The notes under the pieces: generated by a model
Seen by the model: only the letters and a program-made list of their open reading frames with translations
Told to the model about the DNA's origin: nothing
Databases searched by the model: none
Translations under genes and position numbers: made by a program
Source: a virus
Length of the DNA stretch: 21,560 nt
Virus record (IMG/VR): IMGVR_UViG_3300025759_000827
Span: 1 to 21,560 of that record
Reading direction: 5' to 3' (one strand)
In this document: positions 1 through 6,614 of the stretch, one piece after another
Numbering within the stretch: the first letter of the stretch is position 1
Layout: each line of letters begins with the position of its first letter

Positions 1-486
1 TTAAAGTGGTGTGAACACGCTATGAGAGCATCGTTACTAAGTCGTGGTGTTATTGAAGAAGAGGGAGATACTTTTAACCAAAAAGAATGGCGTGAGAGAA
101 ACAGACTTTACAGAAATGTACTTACTAGATTACACAGTCTAAACGTGGCTAAGGTATACTTTACCTTCCATCTAAAGGCTGTATCACAATACATGGATGA
201 CGGTACAGGTAAGAAAGTATTGATGACTGTTGGACACAGACCTGAATGGGAGAAAGGTACTATGCGTAAGTTCTCTCAACAAATCTTCCTAGCAAGATAC
301 CAAAAGAAGGCTGACTTGGCCGCAGGTGTCGAAGGTGACAGAAACCTAAAAGATAATGAGTGGGTTGTACGAGCAAAGATAGAAGAAATGAAAGGTCAAC
401 ATATTGAAAAGGTTGGCTCAGTACATGACGTAGCACGTATTTCTGACGGTAAGTTTGAGTTTATAGGGTTAGAGTGGTTGAAGTGA
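1..486 (+). CDS. RecA/Sak4-like recombination ATPase, C-terminal part (5' end outside window)
   Basis: The reading frame is open to the first base (leading residues LKWCEHAM), so this is the 3' end of a gene that begins upstream; the ATG at 22 need not be a start. About 160 residues are visible. A helix followed by the strand VAKVYFTFHLKAVSQYMDD, then GHRPEWEKGTMRKFSQQIFLARYQKKAD, resembles the C-terminal half of phage Sak4/AAA_24-type RecA-fold ATPases, where a central strand ends in a polar residue and is followed by a target-protein loop and a final strand. Walker A and B would lie outside the window, so the call rests on the tail and on context: it sits directly before a sliding clamp in a replication/recombination block. 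A single-strand annealing or recombinase role is inferred. Its stop overlaps the GTG start of the clamp gene, suggesting translational coupling. Confidence 0.5.
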   Translation, partial: LKWCEHAMRASLLSRGVIEEEGDTFNQKEWRERNRLYRNVLTRLHSLNVAKVYFTFHLKAVSQYMDDGTGKKVLMTVGHRPEWEKGTMRKFSQQIFLARYQKKADLAAGVEGDRNLKDNEWVVRAKIEEMKGQHIEKVGSVHDVARISDGKFEFIGLEWLK

Positions 487-1310
487 CTAATCAAATAGTA
501 GTGGAGACTGACTCGTTGAAGTGGTTGTTACAGTTAGCACAACGTAAACAAACAATTGACGGTAAAAGTATTCCTCAGATACACTCTGCTATGCTAATGG
601 CAGAGAACGGTAGACTGCGCTGCGGCTCTTTGGTTAAGGATGGTGTTACTTCTTTAATCAACGTCTCTATACCTTGTCACGGTAATTGTGATTTAGGTTA
701 CGCTATCTCAGACATTGATAACGTCTTAGGTATCTTAAAGTATCACGGTGGTGTTTTGACTATGATTAACAAAGGTAGTAAAATTGTATTCAAGAGTGGC
801 AGTAAACAAACTACTATCACAGGGAATACCGATTCTAGGGCTTTCCCACACACGGCAGAAACTATGGCACAATGGTATAAGAAGTCCCAATCTATCATCA
901 ATAAGATAGATGGCCTAGCCATGACCTATACTAAAAACGATGGCTCTGTGATAGAACCTACACTACTTTTCTCAGACTTAAACACTACCTCTTTGTATGA
1001 GGCGTTTAGGTGTGATTCTATGAACGGACAAAAGTTTAACAAATACAAATTATCTTGTGAAGATGGTAATTTATATGTAGACGTTGGAGAAGAACTTAAA
1101 GGTAAAACTAAGTCGTTGGTTGCAGAAAATTGTGCAAATATAGATTTCGAATCTACTTACAACGGTGGGTTAGAAGAAGTATTTAGAAACCTTAATAGTG
1201 ATGTCAATATCGCTATATGGGACTTTACAGAGGCAGACATGGGTTATCCTATGCTGATTACGCTAGGTGATGGCGATTTTATATTCCAAATGAGTAATTT
1301 GGGGGAGTGA
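483..1310 (+). CDS. PCNA-like DNA sliding clamp (divergent)
   Basis: Product of 275 residues, close to the usual 245-260 of PCNA. The N-terminal part (DSLKWLLQLAQ, then alternating strands, a conserved-looking AENGRLRCGSLVKDGVTSLINVSIPC segment, and SDIDNVLGILKYHGGVLTMINKGSKIVFKSG) follows the strand-helix-strand pattern of a clamp domain, and a second similar half ends with strands around IAIWDFTEADMGYPMLITLGDGDFIFQMSNL. Sequence similarity to cellular PCNA is weak, so the call rests on fold pattern and on its place among polymerase, primase and nucleases. It would form a ring tethering the polymerase to DNA. Start choice: GTG at 483 overlaps the previous stop as GTGA and has GAGTGG (472-477) five bases upstream; the alternative GTG at 474 would lie inside that Shine-Dalgarno-like sequence. 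Confidence 0.68.
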   Translation: MTNQIVVETDSLKWLLQLAQRKQTIDGKSIPQIHSAMLMAENGRLRCGSLVKDGVTSLINVSIPCHGNCDLGYAISDIDNVLGILKYHGGVLTMINKGSKIVFKSGSKQTTITGNTDSRAFPHTAETMAQWYKKSQSIINKIDGLAMTYTKNDGSVIEPTLLFSDLNTTSLYEAFRCDSMNGQKFNKYKLSCEDGNLYVDVGEELKGKTKSLVAENCANIDFESTYNGGLEEVFRNLNSDVNIAIWDFTEADMGYPMLITLGDGDFIFQMSNLGE

Positions 1311-1314
1311 TAAT

Positions 1315-1587
1315 ATGCAAATAGTATTAAGTGATATAGAAATAGGCGAAAACAGAAGAACGATTACCGTAAAGGGGGAGTTATACAAAGTGTTTGTATC
1401 TGTTCAACCCGCATCTAATAAAGGTATGCACCGTGATTATGAGTGGTTGCGTACTGAATACGTAGATAATGGTAAAACTATGGCAGAGATTGGCGTTATG
1501 TGTGGTGTAACACCTATGGCAATAAACTCTTGGTTGAACAAACATAACATTGAAACACGTAGTAGAGGACATAGGAAATCTTTATAA
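1315..1587 (+). CDS. Small helix-turn-helix DNA-binding protein
   Basis: Product of 90 residues. The first 35 residues look like a short beta-rich segment (IVLSDIEIGENRRTITVKGELYKVFVSVQP). From about residue 42, YEWLRTEYVDNGKTMAEIGVMCGVTPMAINSWLNKHNIETRSRGHR matches the helix-turn-helix pattern common in phage regulators and in homing-endonuclease-associated DNA-binding modules: a first helix, 'TMAEIG' second helix, 'TPMAINSWLNKHNI' recognition helix and a basic tail. No nuclease motif is visible, so it is more likely a regulator or DNA-binding accessory. It starts four bases after the clamp stop, with GGGGGAG (1301-1307) as ribosome-binding site, so it is in the same operon. Target unknown. 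Confidence 0.6.
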   Translation: MQIVLSDIEIGENRRTITVKGELYKVFVSVQPASNKGMHRDYEWLRTEYVDNGKTMAEIGVMCGVTPMAINSWLNKHNIETRSRGHRKSL

Positions 1588-1597
1588 TCGTAATTAG
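1581..1597 (+). promoter_or_regulatory. Promoter-like element (TATA-like box plus GTAATTA), copy 1
   Basis: TTTATAATCGTAATTAG begins exactly 30 bp before the ATG at 1611. Near-identical elements lie exactly 30 bp before the ATGs at 4110 and 6615. The TTTATA part fits an archaeal TATA box; at this spacing transcription would start at about the ATG. Here a GAGGAG Shine-Dalgarno-like run (1597-1602) also precedes the ATG, so a mixed arrangement is possible. The element overlaps the last codons of the helix-turn-helix gene. Confidence 0.5.
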
Positions 1598-1610
1598 AGG
1601 AGTTAATCAT

Positions 1611-1697
1611 ATGCGACCTATAAAGATAGATACGTGTTTACATTGCGGTTCTTATAACGACAGATATTGTGGATGTTGGAGAGATAGATTATGGTAG
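1611..1697 (+). CDS. Tiny cysteine-rich zinc-binding peptide (28 aa)
   Basis: ATG-to-TAG frame of 28 residues (MRPIKIDTCLHCGSYNDRYC...). A CxxC pair (C9, C12) and a CxC pair (C20, C22) in so short a peptide suggest a zinc knuckle. Support for a real gene: a promoter-like element 30 bp upstream, GAGGAG eight bases before the ATG, and a short overlap with the next cysteine-rich ORF, which begins at 1691 before this stop. Function unknown; context suggests an accessory to the replication proteins. Its size leaves real doubt. Confidence 0.5.
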   Translation: MRPIKIDTCLHCGSYNDRYCGCWRDRLW

Positions 1698-1843
1698 CCA
1701 TGAAAAGAAAGTTTTTTGCTCCTTGTACCGAGTGTGGTGCTGAGTTTTCATGGATGTACCATGATACCGTAGAAGAAGAGGGCGATATATTTGTCTGTGA
1801 AAATTGTAATCATATGATAATTGATAGAAGTGTTGCCGAATGA
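1691..1843 (+). CDS. Small zinc-ribbon protein (50 aa) directly upstream of the polymerase
   Basis: Frame of 50 residues, MVAMKRKFFAPCTECGAEF... to ...IDRSVAE, with two CxxC knuckles (C12-T-E-C15 and C36-E-N-C39) about 20 residues apart, the arrangement of a zinc ribbon. An alternative start is the Met at codon 4. It overlaps the preceding tiny ORF by seven bases, and its TGA overlaps the polymerase ATG (ATGA at 1840-1843), which indicates coupled translation. It is the second of five small zinc-binding proteins in this block. A role as a polymerase partner or DNA/RNA-binding accessory is inferred only from context. Confidence 0.65.
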   Translation: MVAMKRKFFAPCTECGAEFSWMYHDTVEEEGDIFVCENCNHMIIDRSVAE

Positions 1844-4074
1844 TTATAGAAAGAGGCAGGGGCAGGGATGTAATAGTCCGAGGCCGTGACAAAAAAGGCG
1901 TTAGATACGAAAAAACCATTAGTGGTTATTGGCCTTATGCTTTTGTTTCTGATGAGGATGCCGAACATATAGAGGATGCGGTAAAAAAGGAAACTGGTTA
2001 CAAAGGTCTGTATGGTGAGAATCTAACAAAAATTGTTTGTGCTACACCTGCTGACATAAAAAACCTTTCTTATCATGGTACTACATGGGAAGGCAACATT
2101 CCTTATGAGAATAGAGTACTTGCTGACTACATAAATGATGGTAACGAACCGATAGAGAATTACAAACACAGAACTTGGTATATGGATTGTGAGTGGTCGC
2201 CCACGACCAATAAAATGAGAGTGATGGTTGTTTATGATAATTTTACCGAAAAAGAATATGTATGGTTTGTCGAAGAAACATTAGGTGATGAGTATAAACA
2301 CGGTAAAGGTAAAGCCTTTAGAGAGTACGGTGGTTACACATACGAAACACCTGCTTTGGCATTCAAGACAGAGCGTTCTATGCTAATACATTTCTTAAGA
2401 CATATGAAAAAATGCGACCCTGACATAATTACTGGATGGTATGTTGTAGGTGCAGATATAAGACAGATTATGGAAAGATGTAAAGCATGTGGTCTTTCCG
2501 AATTGACACTATCACCTATGAGAAGAGTAAGATACGAGTTTAAAGATTGGGCGCAACCTATCGTTGGTAGGAATTGTATAGATTTGATGATTGCTGTATC
2601 TAAATTGTGGGAGTTGAAGAACGGTAAATTACCTTCTTACAAACTAGATGATGTAGCATTTGAGATATTAGGAGAAAGAAAAATAGAGTTGGAAAAAGGA
2701 CACAATGAATCTTGGTGGGAAGATAAAGCACTTTACCTACATTATGCAAGACAAGATGTTAGATTGCTCCCTAAACTAGACCAAGCAGTAAACGCTTTGG
2801 ATTACTATACATCTCTACAACACATTGTACAATGTGATATACGCTCTACACCATTTATTACTAAGATGTTCACACAATTAGTGCTTACAGACTCCGAGTT
2901 TGATAGAAGGATTCCTACTAAACCACAGTTCTCTAAGGTAGATTACGAAGGCGCTGATATATTAGATGTCATTCCCGATGTATATGACAACGTAGGTATC
3001 CTAGATATCAAGGCTATGTATCACAGCAACGCTGCTAAATATAATATATCTTGGGATACTTTATCTGATGATGGTGAAGATTGTGGTAATGGTACTAAGT
3101 TTATACAAGGCGACAAAGGTTTATTGGTAAGACAGATGGATAAGATGACCAACCTCAGAGATATTTTTAAGATGAAAATGTTTGTGAGTGATGGTGCAGA
3201 AAAACGTAAATGGGATTGTATGCAGTTTGCTGCAAAATCCCTAGTAGCATCTATGTATGGTGTTTGTGGTGATGCTAAGTACGGTATGTATCATCCTGAG
3301 ATAGCCGCAGCGATAACATACACTTCTAGGAATACTCTAGGTGAATTGATGGTTGAGGCACAAAGAGTAGGTTTCAACGTATTCTACGGCCACACAGACT
3401 CAGTATTTTGTCAAATACCTTCACCTGAATTGGGTATGAGATTATTACCGCAAATAAATGAAAGAATGAGTCCTATCATAGTGCAGTTTGAAAAATGGTG
3501 TCCTAGACTTATCATGGTAGCCAAGAATAGATATACCGGAAAAGTAACTTGGACTGACGGTGAACATCATGACCCAACAATATATGTAAAAGGTATAGAA
3601 ATGAAACAAAGTAGAATGCCTACTGTTATGAAAGAGGCTATGTTGAATACTATTACGGGTATACTAAATAATGACAGCGAAAGCGACACCACAAAAAATG
3701 TAACAAACTTAATAGAATCTGTAATGAGTGGTAAAACACCCGCACAAGACTTATGTATGAAAGGTAAAATAGATAGAGATTTATCACAGTATAAAGTTTT
3801 GTCGGGTTCATCGGCAGGTGCGGCATGGGCTAATGAGTTTTTAGGTAAAGGGTATAGAGCAGGTTCTTTCTTCTTGGTAACTCTAGACGAAGATGGTAAA
3901 TACATAGCCTTTGATGACCCTTCTGAAATAGAAGGTATAAAGGAAATAGGTACTAAGATTCTTGTAGATAGATTTATCATAAAAAAAATATTACCTTACT
4001 ATGCTTTAGCGGGTTGGGATATGCAGCCACTAGAGAATGCTAAAAATGGTCTATCTAAATTATCTTGGTTGTAG
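1840..4074 (+). CDS. polB: Family B DNA polymerase with 3'-5' exonuclease domain, altered catalytic motifs
   Basis: Product of 744 residues, the viral replicative polymerase candidate. Exonuclease motifs: Exo I as D116-C-E118, Exo II ending at D206 (GWYVVGADI), Exo III as Y302-A-R-Q-D306. Polymerase motifs: A around D389 (DIKAMYHSN), B around K466 (KSLVASMYG), C around 516-521 (YGHTDS, with H518 and D520), and a KxRY-like motif (AKNRYTGK) then VKGIEMKQSRMPT. All four exonuclease acids are present, so proofreading is expected. Three polymerase motifs differ from consensus: motif A has His where YPS has Pro, motif B has Ala for the usual Asn, and motif C has His for the first Asp of GDTDS. The metal-binding Asp in motif A and the second Asp of motif C remain. 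It is about 10% shorter than typical archaeal PolB. Translation is coupled to the zinc ribbon upstream. Confidence 0.93.
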   Translation: MIIERGRGRDVIVRGRDKKGVRYEKTISGYWPYAFVSDEDAEHIEDAVKKETGYKGLYGENLTKIVCATPADIKNLSYHGTTWEGNIPYENRVLADYINDGNEPIENYKHRTWYMDCEWSPTTNKMRVMVVYDNFTEKEYVWFVEETLGDEYKHGKGKAFREYGGYTYETPALAFKTERSMLIHFLRHMKKCDPDIITGWYVVGADIRQIMERCKACGLSELTLSPMRRVRYEFKDWAQPIVGRNCIDLMIAVSKLWELKNGKLPSYKLDDVAFEILGERKIELEKGHNESWWEDKALYLHYARQDVRLLPKLDQAVNALDYYTSLQHIVQCDIRSTPFITKMFTQLVLTDSEFDRRIPTKPQFSKVDYEGADILDVIPDVYDNVGILDIKAMYHSNAAKYNISWDTLSDDGEDCGNGTKFIQGDKGLLVRQMDKMTNLRDIFKMKMFVSDGAEKRKWDCMQFAAKSLVASMYGVCGDAKYGMYHPEIAAAITYTSRNTLGELMVEAQRVGFNVFYGHTDSVFCQIPSPELGMRLLPQINERMSPIIVQFEKWCPRLIMVAKNRYTGKVTWTDGEHHDPTIYVKGIEMKQSRMPTVMKEAMLNTITGILNNDSESDTTKNVTNLIESVMSGKTPAQDLCMKGKIDRDLSQYKVLSGSSAGAAWANEFLGKGYRAGSFFLVTLDEDGKYIAFDDPSEIEGIKEIGTKILVDRFIIKKILPYYALAGWDMQPLENAKNGLSKLSWL

Positions 4075-4079
4075 AAGTC

Positions 4080-4096
4080 TTTATATCCGTAATTAG
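4080..4096 (+). promoter_or_regulatory. Promoter-like element (TATA-like box plus GTAATTA), copy 2
   Basis: TTTATATCCGTAATTAG matches copy 1 (1581-1597) at 15 of 17 positions and begins 30 bp before the ATG at 4110. The stretch between element and ATG has no Shine-Dalgarno sequence, consistent with a leaderless transcript. It sits in the 35-bp gap after the polymerase stop. Confidence 0.58.
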
Positions 4097-4109
4097 TTGA
4101 CATATAGTT

Positions 4110-4415
4110 ATGTCTAAGAAGATAACACAGGATGAACTAGAAAAGGTCATTAATGCTTTTGGTAAAGAAGTCGGTAATGCATTGATGTTGATGGGTAACG
4201 ATTTGATGAAAATGCAAAACTTACTTTACTTGCATTTACAAGAAGAAGGTAAATTGGAAAAAATAAGTTGTGCCTCTTGTAGTAACGAATTGTTAAGACC
4301 TACTGTAAAAGGTATAGAAAAGAGTGACCATTGCCCTGCATGTGGTAAAAATATATTTGCTGATAAACAAACTACCTTTGAAGATTGGGATAGCGGTAAA
4401 ACAGAAGAAGAGTGA
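4110..4415 (+). CDS. Zinc-ribbon protein with N-terminal helical region (101 aa)
   Basis: Residues 5-50 are predicted helical and rich in Leu, Met, Lys and Glu, resembling a short coiled coil or oligomerisation helix. Residues 54-78 form a zinc ribbon with two knuckles, C54-A-S-C57 and C75-P-A-C78. The tail is acidic (DWDSGKTEEE). The gene has a promoter-like element 30 bp upstream and no Shine-Dalgarno sequence, so it may be translated from a leaderless message. It is four bases ahead of the RecB/Cas4-like nuclease, probably in one transcript. I do not recognise a specific family; nucleic-acid binding or a scaffold role is inferred. Confidence 0.75.
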   Translation: MSKKITQDELEKVINAFGKEVGNALMLMGNDLMKMQNLLYLHLQEEGKLEKISCASCSNELLRPTVKGIEKSDHCPACGKNIFADKQTTFEDWDSGKTEEE

Positions 4416-4419
4416 TAGT

Positions 4420-5271
4420 ATGAAGGCTACACCTGAACAAACAGCAGCATCTTCTTACAACCCTCTGAACGGGGGTATACTAAGATTGAGTAAATCTTCT
4501 TACATGAAGTATCTAATGTGTCCTAGACAATTTTATTGGTCTTATGTGGCAGATATACCTAGACCCCCTGCCACCGAGGAAATGATAAGGGGTACTAAGA
4601 TACATACTGTTATGGAAGCAGGTCTGTTAGAAGGCTCTGAATCAGTAATGATAACGGCTGAGAAAGAAGGTGTCGCTGATGACGAAGGTGTTGATTCTCT
4701 AAATCTATTACTACACCAAATAGCCTACGATTTAGGTGGTTTTGATGTAGTAGAGGCAGAAGTAAAACACGAAGTGTATGAAAAGATAGGCGACCAAGAA
4801 ATTATATGGGTAGGTCTGATAGATGGTGTTCTACGCAATCCACAAACAGGCGGTCTTATCTTGGTAGAGTTGAAAACAGGTAACATGGGTATGTCTAAAT
4901 TAGGTAGAACACGTAAAGAATTGGTGTACTATACTAGATTACTTAGAAAACTAGGGTATGATGAAGTAACACATTTCCTGTACGTTACACCTGATTACGA
5001 GATACCTGAAGATGGTGATGATAAATTATTATTAGAAGGTAATAAAAGAGGTAAAAGACAATGGGTTGGTGCGGAGCGTGGATACGCTCTACTAGAGCCG
5101 TTCTTGGAGCGCTCATATAATGCCTTCGAGGAATCATTATATGACACTATTGACTCAATCACTTCCCATCAATGGGATATGAATTGGAATGACTATTTCT
5201 GTCCTATGTGGTGTGATTTTTCACTTAACTGTGAAGCAGAATTAAATGGTATTACGGAGTGGGGTTTATGA
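4420..5271 (+). CDS. RecB/Cas4-type PD-(D/E)XK nuclease with predicted iron-sulfur cluster
   Basis: Product of 283 residues. The opening RLSKSSYMKYLMCPRQFYW is the typical start of Cas4/RecB-family nucleases. Core residues: H62 in RGTKIHTVME, D135 in VGLIDGV, and E150-L-K152 (ExK) in ILVELKTG, followed by a helix (ELVYYTRLL) where many relatives carry QxxxY. C34 together with C261, C265 and C271 near the C-terminus reproduces the four-cysteine arrangement that binds a [4Fe-4S] cluster in Cas4, AddB and Dna2. It likely trims DNA ends for recombination, replication or packaging; no cas1/cas2 gene is nearby, so a CRISPR role is unlikely. Start: the ATG at 4420 has GAAGAAGAG just upstream and follows the previous stop by four bases. 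An in-frame extension back to 4324 would run through the upstream zinc-ribbon gene and is rejected. Confidence 0.88.
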   Translation: MKATPEQTAASSYNPLNGGILRLSKSSYMKYLMCPRQFYWSYVADIPRPPATEEMIRGTKIHTVMEAGLLEGSESVMITAEKEGVADDEGVDSLNLLLHQIAYDLGGFDVVEAEVKHEVYEKIGDQEIIWVGLIDGVLRNPQTGGLILVELKTGNMGMSKLGRTRKELVYYTRLLRKLGYDEVTHFLYVTPDYEIPEDGDDKLLLEGNKRGKRQWVGAERGYALLEPFLERSYNAFEESLYDTIDSITSHQWDMNWNDYFCPMWCDFSLNCEAELNGITEWGL

Positions 5272-5414
5272 TAGGAATGAAGTGCATAGCGTGTGGTTCA
5301 GATGACCTATGGGAAGGCTCAGAGGTAATATGGAGAGTAAACGGCCAAGAAGGAAACGCACCCGAACAGATTACTATTTGGGCTTGTGAGTGCGGAAGTC
5401 AACAAACGGAGTGA
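5268..5414 (+). CDS. Small zinc-ribbon protein (48 aa)
   Basis: Frame of 48 residues, MIGMKCIACGSDDLWEG... to ...ACECGSQQTE. Knuckles C6-I-A-C9 and C40-E-C42 about 30 residues apart form a zinc ribbon with a CxC second half. Its ATG overlaps the nuclease stop (ATGA), and its stop lies five bases before the primase ATG, so it is packed between the two as part of one operon. Function unknown; one of the series of small zinc-binding proteins in this block. Confidence 0.68.
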   Translation: MIGMKCIACGSDDLWEGSEVIWRVNGQEGNAPEQITIWACECGSQQTE

Positions 5415-5419
5415 ACGAA

Positions 5420-6415
5420 ATGCCGTTGAGTTTTCCTAGAGAGATTGGTCTACGACGTACTCCTTGTTTGAGCCGAAACGATTTTGACTCTTACGTGAAT
5501 AGTATTAACGGAAAAGCATCTTGCTATACTTCACTATATTCCTTCGAAAGAAAGGATGAATTAAGACCTTGGAAAATGGATATAGAATCAGTAGTTATGG
5601 ATAGAGCATGGTGGGATTTTGATATGTTAGAAGGTGGTACTTTGGAAGATGTAAAAAAAGATGTAGCCACCTTAGTTGCTAGATTAAATGGTGATGTACG
5701 TACAGTATTCACAGGTAGAGGATTTCATGTACATCAGTTCTTCGATAAAGAAATAAAAGGTACTAGTATAGCAAAACATCTAGACAGATACCAACGCCTG
5801 ATGGCTAAAGACCTAAAAACATTAGACGGTGTAGGATTCCCACAAAAACTTACACGCATTCCTGATACATTCAACCCTACTAGGCGCAGATGGTCTGTAA
5901 ATATAGATACAGATGCATTCATAAAAAATCCTATCGCCTACAATATCCCTAGTAAACCACAACAATCTCTTTTACATCTAGACCCGTTTAGAGGCGAAAT
6001 GCCAAAACAAAGATTCAATATAATAAAGTGGATTGCTGATAATCCTAAAAAGGAAGAAGTTATACCTTCTACTAAGTTCGAAGGTAAAATAGGCAACGCA
6101 GGTGAGATTCCTATCCCACCGTGTCTAGAAAAGGTTATGAACCACGAAAACCCTAAACATACACACAGGATAGCACTAGTGCAGCACCTAGCAGAAAATC
6201 TACGATGGTTTGCACATCCTTCTACATTGACACAAGAGCAGAAAAAAGATTCAATAGAAAGTATAGTTACTTTTATCTCAAAACTAGGTTGGAGAGATTA
6301 CAATGAACATACTTCTAGATTCCATGTTGGTACTTTGATTGATTACGAACACGTTCCAACTAAATGCTGTGTAGATGCAGGTCCATGTTGGGCGCATGAT
6401 GGAATAAAAAGGTGA
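5420..6415 (+). CDS. Archaeo-eukaryotic primase: PriS-like catalytic domain fused to a PriL-like C-terminal domain
   Basis: Product of 331 residues that would make primers for the viral polymerase. N-terminal half: the acidic pair of the AEP fold at D66-F-D68 (AWWDFDML), the FTGRGFHVHQFF motif with H103/H105 (the family's SxH nucleotide-binding motif), then LTRIPDTFNPTRRRWSVNID with D163 as probable third acidic residue. C-terminal half: PPCLEKVM (C235), then H-R-IALVQHLAENLRW, GWRDY and C316-C317 with C323, resembling the PriL C-terminal domain, whose four cysteines hold a [4Fe-4S] cluster. One chain thus seems to carry both catalytic and regulatory primase parts. Start at the ATG at 5420, with GAGTGA five bases upstream; the longer in-frame extension to 5390 would overlap the zinc ribbon. 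The catalytic domain is well supported, the PriL-like part moderately. Confidence 0.85.
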   Translation: MPLSFPREIGLRRTPCLSRNDFDSYVNSINGKASCYTSLYSFERKDELRPWKMDIESVVMDRAWWDFDMLEGGTLEDVKKDVATLVARLNGDVRTVFTGRGFHVHQFFDKEIKGTSIAKHLDRYQRLMAKDLKTLDGVGFPQKLTRIPDTFNPTRRRWSVNIDTDAFIKNPIAYNIPSKPQQSLLHLDPFRGEMPKQRFNIIKWIADNPKKEEVIPSTKFEGKIGNAGEIPIPPCLEKVMNHENPKHTHRIALVQHLAENLRWFAHPSTLTQEQKKDSIESIVTFISKLGWRDYNEHTSRFHVGTLIDYEHVPTKCCVDAGPCWAHDGIKR

Positions 6416-6420
6416 AAAAA

Positions 6421-6579
6421 ATGATGACAATGGCAATGATAAGTTTGAAACAAGCAACAGAATGTATTACATGTGGAAATAGTTGGACGACCGAAACAGA
6501 ACTAGAAAAGTTTTGCGGTAAATGTAACTCTTACATGATTGACATAGACGGAGAAGTCTATACTACACAAGGTTGGTAG
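6421..6579 (+). CDS. Small zinc-ribbon protein (52 aa)
   Basis: Frame of 52 residues with CxxC knuckles at C15-I-T-C18 and C32-G-K-C35, a compact zinc ribbon followed by a short polar tail ending YTTQGW. Several ATG codons in a row at the start (codons 1, 2, 4, 6) leave the exact start uncertain. It begins five bases after the primase stop and is followed by the third copy of the promoter-like element. Function unknown; its spacing and composition match the other small zinc-binding proteins here. Confidence 0.65.
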   Translation: MMTMAMISLKQATECITCGNSWTTETELEKFCGKCNSYMIDIDGEVYTTQGW

Positions 6580-6584
6580 AACAC

Positions 6585-6601
6585 CTTAAATAAGTAATTA
6601 T
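6585..6601 (+). promoter_or_regulatory. Promoter-like element (TATA-like box plus GTAATTA), copy 3
   Basis: CTTAAATAAGTAATTAT keeps the plan of the copies at 1581 and 4080 (TATA-like half, two variable bases, then GTAATTA) and begins exactly 30 bp before the ATG at 6615. No Shine-Dalgarno sequence lies between, consistent with leaderless transcription. Confidence 0.52.
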
Positions 6602-6614
6602 ATGTCTTACTAAC

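Noticed and set aside
1381-1919. Minus-strand frames opposite the helix-turn-helix and small zinc-ribbon genes (1381-1572 and 1689-1919)
   Set aside because: They oppose plus-strand genes with better start signals and recognisable cysteine or helix-turn-helix motifs.
3567-3980. 137-codon open frame on the minus strand inside the polymerase gene
   Set aside because: It lies wholly within strongly supported polymerase coding sequence, has no recognisable domain and no Shine-Dalgarno or promoter; it is a shadow frame.
4324-4419. N-terminal extension of the RecB/Cas4-like nuclease
   Set aside because: It would read out of frame through the zinc-ribbon part of the preceding gene; the ATG at 4420 has a good Shine-Dalgarno sequence and starts just before the family's usual N-terminal motif.
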